The notes under the pieces: model-generated
Seen by the model: only the letters and a program-made list of their open reading frames with translations
What the model was told of the DNA's origin: nothing
Databases searched by the model: none
Program-made: the position numbers and the translations under genes
Part shown: in pieces, positions 1-8,729 of the stretch
Layout of the letters: each line of letters begins with the position of its first letter
How positions within the stretch are numbered: the first letter of the stretch is position 1
Assembly: GCA_011390165.1 (NCBI GenBank)
Contig: JAABSV010000024.1
Span: 1 to 58,094, forward strand
From: Desulfobulbaceae bacterium
GTDB lineage: Bacteria; Desulfobacterota; Desulfobulbia; Desulfobulbales; Desulfocapsaceae
DNA: 58,094 nucleotides
Direction: 5' to 3'

Positions 1-1006
1 GCCGCTGGCCGGTGGTGCGGACGACAGGGGAGGCGGCGGTGAACTCGCCCACCAGGAGATCGAGTTCGAGGATGCCGGTATCGCGGCAGGAGCTGCCGTC
101 GGCACAGGCGGTAGCCAACATGCTGTAGCCGTCACCACCCCCGGCCAGAAAACTGTTGGTGGCCAGCCGGTAGTTTGCGGCCGGGTCGCCGAGAAGGGTG
201 TGGTCGTGGCCAGAGACGATGAGGTCGACGCCCTGCAGTTCCGACGCCCGGAGCAGATCAACCCAGTAGCCGGCGTGGGAAAGGAGGATGATCTTGTTCA
301 CCCCTTGTTCGGCCAGGCGATCGGCTGCCGCCTGGACCGTGGTCAGATAGTCGGTGAAGTGGAGGTTGGCGCCGGGGCTGGAGGCAGTGGCCGTCTCTTC
401 GTTGACCATACCGAGGATGCCAAACTGTTCGCCGCCCCGCTCGATAATCAGGTTCTGCCGCCACAGGCCGGCCAGAGCCGGCTCGGTACTGGCGTCAACG
501 TTGCTGGCCACCACCGGTACTCGCAGCCTTTCGGTGGGGTAAAGGGTGCCGTCGATTGCCACCGGTTCGCCGCGCAGTGCCCGCCCCAACTCCGCCGGGC
601 CGAGGTCGAACTCGTGGTTGCCCAGGGTGATGGCATCGTAACCGAGCGCGTTCAGGGCCATCACCTCCGCCGAGCCCCTCCAGGCGTTATAGAAGATGGT
701 CCCTTGAAAATTGTCGCCGGCATCGAACAGGAGGAGATTGGCTTCGCCGGCGCGAATCTCGTCAATCAGCGCCTTGCGGCGGGCAACGCCACCCTGCTGC
801 GGCCCCACTGTGGTGGCCGATAGCAGGGTGCTGTCGGGGAAGGGGCTGAGCCGGCTGTGGCTGTCGTTGGTGTGGACAATGGTCACCCTGATCGGTTGGT
901 GGCCGGGGCTGTGACGGTCGGGGGAGGCGCAGGCCGCCAGGAAGAGGGCGAGGCTGAGGGCGAGGGTGGCGACAGGCGTACAGCGGCAGGGCAGGCGGTT
1001 AGGCAT
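1..1006 (-). CDS. 5'-nucleotidase / metallophosphatase lipoprotein (3' end cut by window edge)
   Basis: The minus-strand frame is open from an ATG at 1006 to the left edge. The predicted protein begins with a lipoprotein signal (hydrophobic stretch ending FLAAC, so the Cys near residue 24 would be lipidated). The metallophosphatase motifs follow: HTNDSHSR, DAGDNFQGT and LGNHEFD, which supply di-metal ligands. Near the edge it reads ATNSFLAGGGDGY, typical of the 5'-nucleotidase C-terminal substrate domain. Only the last residues should be missing. Family knowledge: these enzymes hydrolyse nucleoside monophosphates or UDP-sugars outside the cytoplasm. The gene stands apart from its plus-strand neighbour. 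The 260 bp upstream show nothing recognisable. Exact substrate is unknown. Confidence 0.88.
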   Translation of the reverse strand, partial: MPNRLPCRCTPVATLALSLALFLAACASPDRHSPGHQPIRVTIVHTNDSHSRLSPFPDSTLLSATTVGPQQGGVARRKALIDEIRAGEANLLLFDAGDNFQGTIFYNAWRGSAEVMALNALGYDAITLGNHEFDLGPAELGRALRGEPVAIDGTLYPTERLRVPVVASNVDASTEPALAGLWRQNLIIERGGEQFGILGMVNEETATASSPGANLHFTDYLTTVQAAADRLAEQGVNKIILLSHAGYWVDLLRASELQGVDLIVSGHDHTLLGDPAANYRLATNSFLAGGGDGYSMLATACADGSSCRDTGILELDLLVGEFTAASPVVRTTGQR

Positions 1007-1267
1007 TTTTCGTCGGGGGGCTGTGGTTGAACGCCATTGCGGAATCTGCCGGCCAGTGTACCCGCTGGTCGGGAAAAACTCCAGCAGAGAGTGGCGGAGG
1101 CGGGGCGTCCGGGGGAAGTGGTTTTTGGCAGTGGTTCATTTCCCGGCAATCTTCAATTCCCGGCGAGCATGTGGTAGAGTGGGATGACTTGTCGGGCCGT
1201 GCCGCTTCCCGGGAGAGAGGCGACTGTCCCTGTCCACCCCAGCAATCATTACCGCACAGGTGTTCCC

Positions 1268-1987
1268 ATGACCAGATCGCAGACCCCGGCCGCTTTTTTT
1301 CTCGGCATCTTCATCGCCCTTGGCCTGGCCGCCGTCGGCTACCAGTTGGCCGATGGCCTCATCCGTTTCAAGCAGCTGGACCGGACGGTGAACGTCAAGG
1401 GGCTGGCCGAGCGGGAGGTGCCGGCCGATATCGCCATCTGGCCGATCAGGTTCAGTGAGGCGGGCAACGATCTGGGCGAGCTGTACCAGGTGATCGAGCA
1501 GAAGAACCGCCTGGTCAGCGATTTTCTCCTGGCCCAGGGCTTTGCCGCCACCGAGATCAGCGCCGCCGCCCCGGCCATGGTCGACCGCCAGGCCCTCTCC
1601 TATGTCGATGCCAGCCGGGCGGAGTTCCGTTTCACCAGCCGTTCGACCATCACCGTTTACTCCATCGAAGTGGCCAGGGTGCGGGAGGCGATGGGCCGGC
1701 TGGTGGATCTGGGCAAACAGGGATTGGCCATCGCCGGCGAGGATGAAGGGAGCCGGGCCGACTTTCTCTTCACCGGCCTGAACAGCCTGAAGCCGGCGAT
1801 GATCGAGGAGGCGACCAGGAACGCCCGCGAGGTGGCGGAAAAGTTCGCCCGCGACTCCGACAGCCGCCTCGGCAAGATCAAGACCGCCAGCCAGGGCCTC
1901 TTCACCATCCAGGACCGTGACGCCAACACCCCCCATATCAAGCGGGTACGGGTGGTCTCCACCGTCGAGTACTACCTGACCGACTGA
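1268..1987 (+). CDS. SIMPL (DUF541) domain protein
   Basis: A 239-residue protein. An upstream in-frame ATG at 1184 exists, but the ATG at 1268 begins a sensible N-terminal hydrophobic anchor or signal (AAFFLGIFIALGLAAVGY). The mature part carries the SIMPL signature: VNVKGLAEREVPADIAIW, then long helical segments with conserved N and D, and a C-terminal VVSTVEYYLTD. SIMPL proteins (Oxidative stress defence YggE-like, BP26-like) are periplasmic or membrane-attached proteins of uncertain biochemical role. It converges on phoB, with a strong hairpin between them. No operon partner is evident, and no specific function can be assigned. Confidence 0.82.
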   Translation: MTRSQTPAAFFLGIFIALGLAAVGYQLADGLIRFKQLDRTVNVKGLAEREVPADIAIWPIRFSEAGNDLGELYQVIEQKNRLVSDFLLAQGFAATEISAAAPAMVDRQALSYVDASRAEFRFTSRSTITVYSIEVARVREAMGRLVDLGKQGLAIAGEDEGSRADFLFTGLNSLKPAMIEEATRNAREVAEKFARDSDSRLGKIKTASQGLFTIQDRDANTPHIKRVRVVSTVEYYLTD

Positions 1988-1999
1988 CCCCTGTCGACC

Positions 2000-2027
2000 G
2001 GGAGGTGGGGCTTAGGCACCACCTCCC
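2000..2027. terminator. bidirectional hairpin between convergent genes
   Basis: A perfect 9-bp stem (GGGAGGTGG at 2000-2008 with CCACCTCCC at 2019-2027) and a 10-nt loop lie exactly between the convergent SIMPL and phoB stop codons. Neither side has a U-run, so it may be a weak terminator or an mRNA 3'-end stabiliser. Confidence 0.45.
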
Positions 2028-2750
2028 TTACCCCTCCTGTTCGTCGGCGCCGCCGGCCCGATAGCGGTAGCCGATACCCCGTACCGTCTCAATCATCTGA
2101 CCGAAGTCGGCCAGTTTTTTGCGCAGCCCGAAGATCTGCACATCGATTGCCCGGGGGGTGATGAGAAAATCGTAACCACGCACCGCGTCGATGATCTGCT
2201 GCCGGCTGAACACCCAGCCGGGCTTGCCGGCGAGCAGGGAGAGGATGCTGAATTCGGTGGTGGTCAGGGTCAGTTCCTCGCCGTGCAGGCGCACTTCGTG
2301 CCGCCCCTTGTCGATTACCAGGCCGTCGATGGCGACCACCCCCTTGCTGGTCTCGGTCGGCCGGTCGGCCGCTGCCCGTTTGAGGACCGCCCTGATCCTG
2401 GCGATCAGTACCTTCGGGCTGAACGGCTTGGTGATGTAGTCGTCGGCGCCGCACTCGAAGCCGGCCACCACATCCTCCTCTTCCCCTTTGGCGGTGAGCA
2501 TGATCACCGGTAGCGGCTGGTGCCGGTGCGATTCGGCCTGGCGGATGGTGGCGCACACCTCCCGACCGCTCATTCCCGGCAGCATCAGGTCGAGGAGGAC
2601 ACAGTCGATCTCCTCACTGCGTAACCGCTGCAGGGCCTCTTCGCCGCTGTCGGCGCAGCTGACATGAAAGCCGGCCCGGATCAGATTGTAACTGACCAGC
2701 TGCTGGATCTCCGTCTCGTCCTCGACCACCAGAACCGTCACCTTTGCCAT
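2028..2750 (-). CDS. phoB: phosphate regulon response regulator PhoB-like (OmpR family)
   Basis: A 240-residue response regulator. The receiver domain (about 1-125) has the acidic pocket VVEDE, the phospho-acceptor Asp at about 54 in VLLDLMLPGMSG, the conserved Thr in MLTAKGEEEDV and the Lys in ITKPFSPKVL. The C-terminal winged helix (about 145-240) ends RGIGYRY, typical of OmpR/PhoB. The ATG at 2750 was chosen because the receiver motif starts right behind it; longer in-frame starts add a meaningless tail. It is divergent from phoU and the pst genes, which supports PhoB. No PhoR-type histidine kinase is present in the window, so the partner kinase must be elsewhere. Confidence 0.88.
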   Translation of the reverse strand: MAKVTVLVVEDETEIQQLVSYNLIRAGFHVSCADSGEEALQRLRSEEIDCVLLDLMLPGMSGREVCATIRQAESHRHQPLPVIMLTAKGEEEDVVAGFECGADDYITKPFSPKVLIARIRAVLKRAAADRPTETSKGVVAIDGLVIDKGRHEVRLHGEELTLTTTEFSILSLLAGKPGWVFSRQQIIDAVRGYDFLITPRAIDVQIFGLRKKLADFGQMIETVRGIGYRYRAGGADEQEG

Positions 2751-2948
2751 ATCTTTTACCGTGCTGTACGGAAGTTCTCTTCCACTGTGGTTTTCCTGCC
2801 GCTCACATTTCCTAACCCTGCCAACCAGGCCCCCGGATGCGCAGGCCCTCCAGGCACACCGGCCACCCCTGCCGGTCCGTGCCGGGCAGGTGGCGGCCAT
2901 CGCTTCCTATCCTGTACCATTTTTTTAAGGTATGGCAAGCCCCACGCC

Positions 2949-2992
2949 CCACCCTAACGGTATCTTAACAGTATCGTAATCGTCAGCTAATC
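2949..2992 (+). promoter_or_regulatory. putative PhoB box array, four tandem 11-bp units
   Basis: Four consecutive 11-bp units begin at 2949, 2960, 2971 and 2982. Each has TAA at the same place (2955, 2966, 2977, 2988), and the middle two are GTATCTTAACA and GTATCGTAATC. An 11-bp period with a GTnnC core and an AT-rich spacer is the layout of PhoB-binding direct repeats. The array lies about 85 bp upstream of phoU in the 324-bp phoB-phoU divergent gap. No other gene is seen in that gap. Confidence 0.65.
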
Positions 2993-3074
2993 CGCCACCC
3001 GTAGAGTAGGTGCAGATCGACGGGGAGAGGCCACGGCGACACGATTCAAGAGCGGACGGGGGACCGGGACGGTT

Positions 3075-3734
3075 ATGGAGCACCACTTCACCTTTCATCA
3101 CGAACTCACGCAGTTGAATAAAAAACTCCTCAAGCTGAGTGCCACTGTCGAGGAAAGGGTTCGCAAGGCCGCCCTGGTGATCGTCAGCAAGGATCCGGAG
3201 CTGATCCAGTCGATCATTCTCTCCGACTACGAGGTCGACGAATTGGAGATCGAGATCGAGGAGGACTGTCTGAAGATTCTCGCCCTCCATCAACCGGTGG
3301 CCAAGGATCTCCGCTTTCTGGTGGCGGTGATCAAAATAAACAACGAGATGGAGCGGATAGCCGACATGGCGGTGAGCATCGCCTTGCGGGTGGAGAATAT
3401 TGCCAAGTTCAAGCACCAGGCAGCGGTCACCTACGATTTTTCACGGATGTCGGAACAGGTGGTGATGATGCTGAAAAAAAGCATCGACGCCCTGGTCCGT
3501 TCCGATGCCCGGCTGGCCAGGTCGCTCTTTCTTGATGATGACCTGGTCGATGCCTGCCGCAACCGCTGTTACGAGGATATCAAGGAGCGGATAAAGAATG
3601 ACCCGCAGCACCCCGGCTACCACATCAACACCTACCTGCTGGCCCGCCATCTCGAGCGCATCGCCGACCGGGCAGTGAACATTGCCGAAGAGGTCATCTA
3701 TCTGGTGGAAGGCACCATAACCCGAAACAATTAA
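3075..3734 (+). CDS. phoU: phosphate signalling protein PhoU
   Basis: A 219-residue all-helical protein with the two PhoU repeats. The first half reads VAKDLRFLVAVIKINNEMERIADMA, broken here only by length; its core is the NEMERIADMA metal-binding helix. The second has ARHLERIADRAVNIAEEV. PhoU is a cytoplasmic regulator that links Pst transporter status to the PhoR/PhoB system and dampens signalling when phosphate is plentiful. The gene heads the pst cluster instead of ending it as in E. coli. It lies 3' of the PhoB box array, so it is probably phosphate-starvation inducible. Confidence 0.93.
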   Translation: MEHHFTFHHELTQLNKKLLKLSATVEERVRKAALVIVSKDPELIQSIILSDYEVDELEIEIEEDCLKILALHQPVAKDLRFLVAVIKINNEMERIADMAVSIALRVENIAKFKHQAAVTYDFSRMSEQVVMMLKKSIDALVRSDARLARSLFLDDDLVDACRNRCYEDIKERIKNDPQHPGYHINTYLLARHLERIADRAVNIAEEVIYLVEGTITRNN

Positions 3735-3860
3735 GCGGCGCGGGCCAGTTATTTCGCCAGATTTCGTTCAATTGGGCTGAGGTTGAAACCGTGCAGACTG
3801 CAACAGAGAAAAGAGAAATCCGCCACCCCGCCCCCAAGGATACGTAACCAGGTTAAACAG

Positions 3861-5249
3861 ATGCTTTATACCTTCATTCTGCCCTGCATCCTCCTCCTCG
3901 CCGCCGGGGCCTTTTTCCTCGGCAAACAGCGAGCCAGTGCCGTCGCCGAGTTCTCCGGAGGAATCCGGGAGATGCACTCCCTCCCGGTCCACTACGGGGT
4001 CTTTACCGCGATGAACTGCCTGATCCCGGCGCTGGTCATCTTTGCCGCCTATCGCTTCAGTGAAACCTGGCTGATCGGTTCAATGATCATTGATGCCCTC
4101 CCTGAGGAATTTCGCCAATTGACGACGAATGAACTCAGTCTGGTGCTGAACGAAATCAAAAACGTCGCCTTTGGCGGCTTTGGCGCCGAGAGCGCCAGCC
4201 CGACCATCCAGGCTGCGGCGGAGAGTTACCGGACCAGCCTCGCCTCGGCCAGACAACTGGTGAGCGTTGTCATGCTGGTTTGTGCGGCGGTCCTGGCCGC
4301 CCTGGCTCTGCGGAGTATCGACAAGAACCTCCGGGCCCGCAATCTCGTGGAAAAGGTGGCCCTCTCCTTTTTGATCGCCTGTGCCGCAGTGGCTATTTTC
4401 ACCACCCTCGGGATTGTCTTCTCGGTGGTCTTTGAAGCAATCATTTTCTTTAAGTCAGTGCCGCTTAGTAATTTTCTCTTTGGCCTGGACTGGAGCCCAC
4501 AGATTGCCATGCGGGCCGATCAGGCAGGGTCGTCAGGCGCCTTCGGTGCGGTTCCGGTCTTCGTCGGCACCTTCCTGATCGCCGGCATCGCCATGCTGGT
4601 AGCCATCCCGGTAGGTTTATGTTCGGCGATCTATCTTTCCGAATATGCCTCGTCCCGTCTGCGCACCTGGGCCAAACCGACTCTGGAAATCCTCGCCGGA
4701 ATCCCCACCGTGGTCTACGGCTTTTTCGCGGCGCTGACCGTCGCCCCGCTGATCCGCAACGCCGGAGAAGCCGTGGGGTTGACCGTTGCCTCGGAAAGCG
4801 CCCTGGCCGCCGGCCTGGTCATGGGGGTGATGATTATTCCTTTCGTCTCCTCGCTCTCCGACGATGTCATCCATGCCGTCCCCCAGGCAATGCGTGACGG
4901 CTCCTTCGGCCTTGGCGCAACCCGCTTTGAAACCATCCGCCATGTGATTATCCCCGCCGCTCTGCCGGGGATCGTCGGCAGCATTCTCCTCGCCGTCTCC
5001 CGGGCAGTCGGCGAGACGATGATCGTGGTGATGGCCGCCGGCCTGTCAGCCAACCTCAGCTTCAACCCGCTCACCGCGGTCACCACGGTGACCGTGCAGA
5101 TCGTCACCCTGCTGGTCGGAGACCAGGAGTTTGACAGCCCGAAAACCCTGGCCGCCTTTGCTCTTGGTCTGCTGCTTTTCGTCTTCACCCTGATTCTCAA
5201 CATCATCGCCTTGCGGGTGGTCCGCAGATACCGAGAACAGTACGAGTAG
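3861..5249 (+). CDS. pstC: phosphate ABC transporter permease PstC
   Basis: About 462 residues from the ATG at 3861, where an N-terminal membrane segment begins (MLYTFILPCILLLAAGAFF). A TTG at 3783 would add 26 polar residues and cannot be excluded. After a first TM comes a roughly 150-residue region with further TMs and a periplasmic part; this makes it much longer than the ~310-residue classical PstC. The C-terminal half is a standard BPD permease domain, with an EAA-type loop near GSFGLGATRFETIRHVIIP and SRAVGETMIVVMAAG. It forms the inner-membrane channel with PstA and lies 28 bp before the pstA reading frame. Confidence 0.88.
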   Translation: MLYTFILPCILLLAAGAFFLGKQRASAVAEFSGGIREMHSLPVHYGVFTAMNCLIPALVIFAAYRFSETWLIGSMIIDALPEEFRQLTTNELSLVLNEIKNVAFGGFGAESASPTIQAAAESYRTSLASARQLVSVVMLVCAAVLAALALRSIDKNLRARNLVEKVALSFLIACAAVAIFTTLGIVFSVVFEAIIFFKSVPLSNFLFGLDWSPQIAMRADQAGSSGAFGAVPVFVGTFLIAGIAMLVAIPVGLCSAIYLSEYASSRLRTWAKPTLEILAGIPTVVYGFFAALTVAPLIRNAGEAVGLTVASESALAAGLVMGVMIIPFVSSLSDDVIHAVPQAMRDGSFGLGATRFETIRHVIIPAALPGIVGSILLAVSRAVGETMIVVMAAGLSANLSFNPLTAVTTVTVQIVTLLVGDQEFDSPKTLAAFALGLLLFVFTLILNIIALRVVRRYREQYE

Positions 5250-5297
5250 GTTTTTCTCTGCCCCGTAACGCTCACCTTGCCATATTTGGGATCAACC

Positions 5298-6572
5298 ATG
5301 GACAGCGCCCCGAAAACCACCACCGTCCTTGATACGACGCCACTGCTACGCAAGCGCTACCGTACCGACAAGTGGTTTCAACGCCTTGGCCTGAGTGCCA
5401 TTTTTGCCTCTCTGGCCTTTGTTGTATTCTTGTTTTACACTATAATATCAGATGGATATAGTTCTTTTAGGCAGACCTATCTGGAGATCGAAGTCCACTT
5501 TGCCAGCGAGGTATTCAAAGAAGAGAGCCTGATGGCAGCCGACTACCCAGGCTTGGTGAAACAGTCTTTGAATACCATGTTTCCCGAAGTCACCGGCCGC
5601 CAGGACCGGCGCATGCTGCACAGTCTGGCCAGCCCGGCTGCCGCCTACAAATTGCAGGAAATGGTTCAGGAAAACCCCGCCCTGATCGGTACCAGCGAGA
5701 AGGTGTGGGTCCTTGCCGACGATGACGTCGATATGCTGTTGAAAGGCAAAATCGACCGGGATCTGCCCGAATCCAACCGGCGCATCCGTGACCGGCAGCT
5801 GGTGTGGATCGATCAGCTGGTCGCCGACGGCCGGTTGGAGAAACGCTTCAATCAGGTCTTTTTTACCTCCGGCGACAGCCGTGAGCCGGAACTGGCGGGA
5901 ATCCTCGGTGCCGCCAAGGGTTCCTTCTACACCCTGTTGATCACCCTGTGCCTGGCATTTCCGATCGGCGTCGCCGCCGCCGTCTATCTCGAAGAGTTCG
6001 CCCCGGCCAACCGCTGGACCGATCTGATCGAGGTGAACATCAACAACCTTGCCGCCGTCCCGTCAATTATTTTCGGGCTGCTCGGCCTGGCCATCTTTAT
6101 CAATTTCTGGGGACTGCCGCGCTCCACCCCGGTGGTCGGCGGGCTGGTCCTCAGCCTGATGACCCTGCCGACCATCATCATCGCCGGACGGGCATCGCTG
6201 AAATCGGTACCGCCGTCAATCCGCGAGGCGGCTCTCGGTGTTGGTGCCTCGAAGATGCAGGCGGTCACCCACCACGTGCTCCCCCTGGCAATGCCCGGGA
6301 TGCTGACCGGAACGATCATCGGCATGGCCCAGGCCTTGGGGGAGACCGCTCCTCTGTTGATGATCGGCATGGTGGCCTTTATTGTTGACGTTCCGGGCAG
6401 TTTTACCGACCCGGCGGCAGTTTTACCGGTGCAGATCTATCTCTGGGCGGACAGCCCGGAACGGGCCTTTACCGAGAAAACCTCGGCGGCGATCATGATC
6501 CTGCTGGCCTTTCTCATCGCCATGAACAGCCTGGCGGTCTATCTGCGCAAGAGATTTGAAATCAAATGGTAA
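5298..6572 (+). CDS. pstA: phosphate ABC transporter permease PstA
   Basis: 424 residues from the ATG at 5298; a TTG at 5277 is the alternative start. The N-terminal ~230 residues include one TM (LSAIFASLAFVVFLFYTII) and a long extracytoplasmic part resembling the DUF3333-type extension found in front of some PstA proteins. The permease domain follows, with the EAA loop EAALGVGASKMQAVTHHVLP and GMAQALGETAPLLMIGM. It pairs with PstC as the second channel half. The N-terminal extensions in both permeases suggest a matched, enlarged periplasmic face. Confidence 0.88.
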   Translation: MDSAPKTTTVLDTTPLLRKRYRTDKWFQRLGLSAIFASLAFVVFLFYTIISDGYSSFRQTYLEIEVHFASEVFKEESLMAADYPGLVKQSLNTMFPEVTGRQDRRMLHSLASPAAAYKLQEMVQENPALIGTSEKVWVLADDDVDMLLKGKIDRDLPESNRRIRDRQLVWIDQLVADGRLEKRFNQVFFTSGDSREPELAGILGAAKGSFYTLLITLCLAFPIGVAAAVYLEEFAPANRWTDLIEVNINNLAAVPSIIFGLLGLAIFINFWGLPRSTPVVGGLVLSLMTLPTIIIAGRASLKSVPPSIREAALGVGASKMQAVTHHVLPLAMPGMLTGTIIGMAQALGETAPLLMIGMVAFIVDVPGSFTDPAAVLPVQIYLWADSPERAFTEKTSAAIMILLAFLIAMNSLAVYLRKRFEIKW

Positions 6573-6660
6573 CCGTATCCTAATATTGAAGTGGTTACAG
6601 TGGTGCTTATCCAGTCATGAACAATGACACCTCAACGAAACAAAGCAAAAGGAGAGAATC

Positions 6661-7692
6661 ATGAAAGTGCAAACAATGTTGGCAGCAGGCGCCCTGTCGC
6701 TGATGATCACCGTCCCGGCCATGGCCCGGGACTACATTTCCATCGTCGGCTCGTCGACGGTGTACCCCTTCTCCACCGCCGTCGCCGAGCAGTTCGGCCG
6801 GACCTCCGGTGGCAAGACCCCGAAGATCGAATCCACCGGGACCGGCGGCGGCTTCAAGCTCTTCTGCAGCGGCGTCGGGGTCAATTTTCCCGATATGACC
6901 AACGCCTCCCGGGCAATCAAAAGCTCGGAGAGCAAAAACTGTGTTGACAACGGCGTCAAGGATATCGTCGAAGTGAAGGTTGGCTACGACGGCATCGTTA
7001 TCGCCAATGCCAAAACCGCCCCTGCCTTTGAACTGACCCGGAAGGAGATCTTTCTGGCCCTGGCCAAAGAGGTGCCCGACCCCAAGGACCCGAGCAAGTT
7101 GATTGCCAATCCCTATAAGAACTGGAAAGAGATCAATCCCAGCCTGCCGGACAGCAAGATCGAGGTACTCGGCCCGCCCCCAACCTCCGGCACCCGGGAC
7201 GCCTTTGTCGAGATGGTCATGGAAGAGGGGGCAAAAACCTTTCCCGTAATCAAAGCTCTCGACAAAAAGGCCTTTGCAGCTGCCGCCCATACCGTGCGCG
7301 AAGATGGTGGCTATGTCGAGGCTGGTGAAAACGACAACCTGATCGTCCAGAAACTGCAGGCCAACCCCAACGCCTTAGGGATCTTCGGTTTCTCTTTCCT
7401 TGACCAGAATGCCGACGTGCTCCAGGGCGCTTCCGTCGAAAAGACTGCACCGACCTTTGAAGCCATTGCCGACGGCTCCTACCCGGTCTCCCGGCCGCTC
7501 TTTTTCTATGTGAAAAAGGCCCACGTCGATGTTATCCCCGGCGTTAAGGGTTTCCTTGCCGAGTTCACCAGTGAGAAGGCCTGGGGCGAAGGCGGTTATC
7601 TTGCCGATAAGGGAATGATACCGATGCCGGCCGCGGAACGGAAGCAGTTTGCCGAGAACGTTGCCGCACTGAAAACCCTGGAAATAAAATAA
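6661..7692 (+). CDS. pstS: phosphate-binding periplasmic protein PstS
   Basis: A 343-residue protein with a Sec signal peptide ([18 protein letters not shown], then PAMA before cleavage). The phosphate-binding loop [19 protein letters not shown] follows at once, and later motifs are [12 protein letters not shown] and [13 protein letters not shown] strong SD (AAAGGAGAG) precedes the ATG. It is secreted and delivers phosphate to PstC/PstA. It sits between pstA and pstB, an unusual order, and is followed by a clear terminator. That would give pstS a higher transcript level than pstB. Confidence 0.92.
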   Translation: MKVQTMLAAGALSLMITVPAMARDYISIVGSSTVYPFSTAVAEQFGRTSGGKTPKIESTGTGGGFKLFCSGVGVNFPDMTNASRAIKSSESKNCVDNGVKDIVEVKVGYDGIVIANAKTAPAFELTRKEIFLALAKEVPDPKDPSKLIANPYKNWKEINPSLPDSKIEVLGPPPTSGTRDAFVEMVMEEGAKTFPVIKALDKKAFAAAAHTVREDGGYVEAGENDNLIVQKLQANPNALGIFGFSFLDQNADVLQGASVEKTAPTFEAIADGSYPVSRPLFFYVKKAHVDVIPGVKGFLAEFTSEKAWGEGGYLADKGMIPMPAAERKQFAENVAALKTLEIK

Positions 7693-7711
7693 TTTTTTCG
7701 GATCCAGCAGG

Positions 7712-7753
7712 GCCTGCCGGAGGCGATTCAGCTTTTCTCCGGCAGGCTTTTTT
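7712..7753 (+). terminator. intrinsic terminator after pstS
   Basis: A perfect 10-bp stem (GCCTGCCGGA at 7712-7721 with TCCGGCAGGC at 7738-7747) is followed directly by six T. It lies between pstS and pstB, so pstB is reached only by read-through or by its own promoter in the next ~30 bp. Confidence 0.85.
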
Positions 7754-7784
7754 CCCATCGGTTTTTATCAGACAAAGAATACTC

Positions 7785-8669
7785 ATGGAACTCGTCGCCA
7801 GCCGTAACGACCAGGCCTTCCCAACCATGTTGAGCAGCGATATTGCCCGGGAGGCCGAGGAGTCACGCCAAAGTGTCGCCGGTCGACAAACCGTCGGCTC
7901 GCCGCTCGTCGATAACCCGCGAATGACCTGCCGCAATGTTGATGTTTACTACGGGGAGGCCTGCGCGATCAAAAGGGTCAGTATCGATATCGGCTGTAAC
8001 GAGGTGCTGGCAATGATCGGCCCCTCCGGTTGCGGCAAATCGACCTTTCTCCGCTGCCTCAACCGAATGAACGACACTGTCCCCTCCTGTCGGGTCGAAG
8101 GGGAGATTCTCCTTGACGGCATTGACATCTACCACCCGAGCATTGATGTGGTCCCGCTGCGGGCCAGGGTGGGGATGGTCTTCCAGAAGCCCAACCCTTT
8201 CCCCAAGTCGATCTACGACAACGTCGCCTACGGCCCGCGTATTCACGGGCTGACCAGAAACGCCACTGAACTGGACGAGATAGTTGAGACCTCTCTGCAG
8301 AAGGCGGGCTTGTGGCTGGAGGTGAAGGATCGTCTGCGCGAGCCGGGTACTGGGCTCTCCGGCGGCCAGCAGCAGCGGCTCTGTATTGCCCGGGCCATTG
8401 CCGTCAGCCCGGAGGTGATCCTTATGGACGAACCCTGTTCGGCCCTCGATCCCATCGCCACCGCCAAAATCGAAGAGCTGATTGCCGAGCTCCGCACCCA
8501 GTACGCCATCGTCATCGTCACCCACGCCATGCAGCAGGCGGCGCGGGTGTCGCAGCGGACCGCCTACTTTCACCTGGGTGACCTGATTGAGGTGGGGGTG
8601 ACCGAGAAGGTCTTTACCAACCCGCAGCACCACCTCACCGAGGACTACATTACCGGCCGATTCGGCTGA
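7785..8669 (+). CDS. pstB: phosphate ABC transporter ATPase PstB
   Basis: A 294-residue ABC ATPase with Walker [10 protein letters not shown] (about 79-87), Q-loop [20 protein letters not shown], signature [14 protein letters not shown], Walker [14 protein letters not shown] and switch His in [12 protein letters not shown]. The [12 protein letters not shown]-loop is diagnostic of PstB. The first ~45 residues are an extra polar segment; the family core begins around [12 protein letters not shown], so a start at 7923 is possible. It is the cytoplasmic energising subunit for PstCA. Confidence 0.93.
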   Translation: MELVASRNDQAFPTMLSSDIAREAEESRQSVAGRQTVGSPLVDNPRMTCRNVDVYYGEACAIKRVSIDIGCNEVLAMIGPSGCGKSTFLRCLNRMNDTVPSCRVEGEILLDGIDIYHPSIDVVPLRARVGMVFQKPNPFPKSIYDNVAYGPRIHGLTRNATELDEIVETSLQKAGLWLEVKDRLREPGTGLSGGQQQRLCIARAIAVSPEVILMDEPCSALDPIATAKIEELIAELRTQYAIVIVTHAMQQAARVSQRTAYFHLGDLIEVGVTEKVFTNPQHHLTEDYITGRFG

Positions 8670-8729
8670 TATCTATCTGCCTGGCAGCACCCCGCACGCC
8701 TCTTGTCGGGGACCGTGCCGGCCCCCCTC

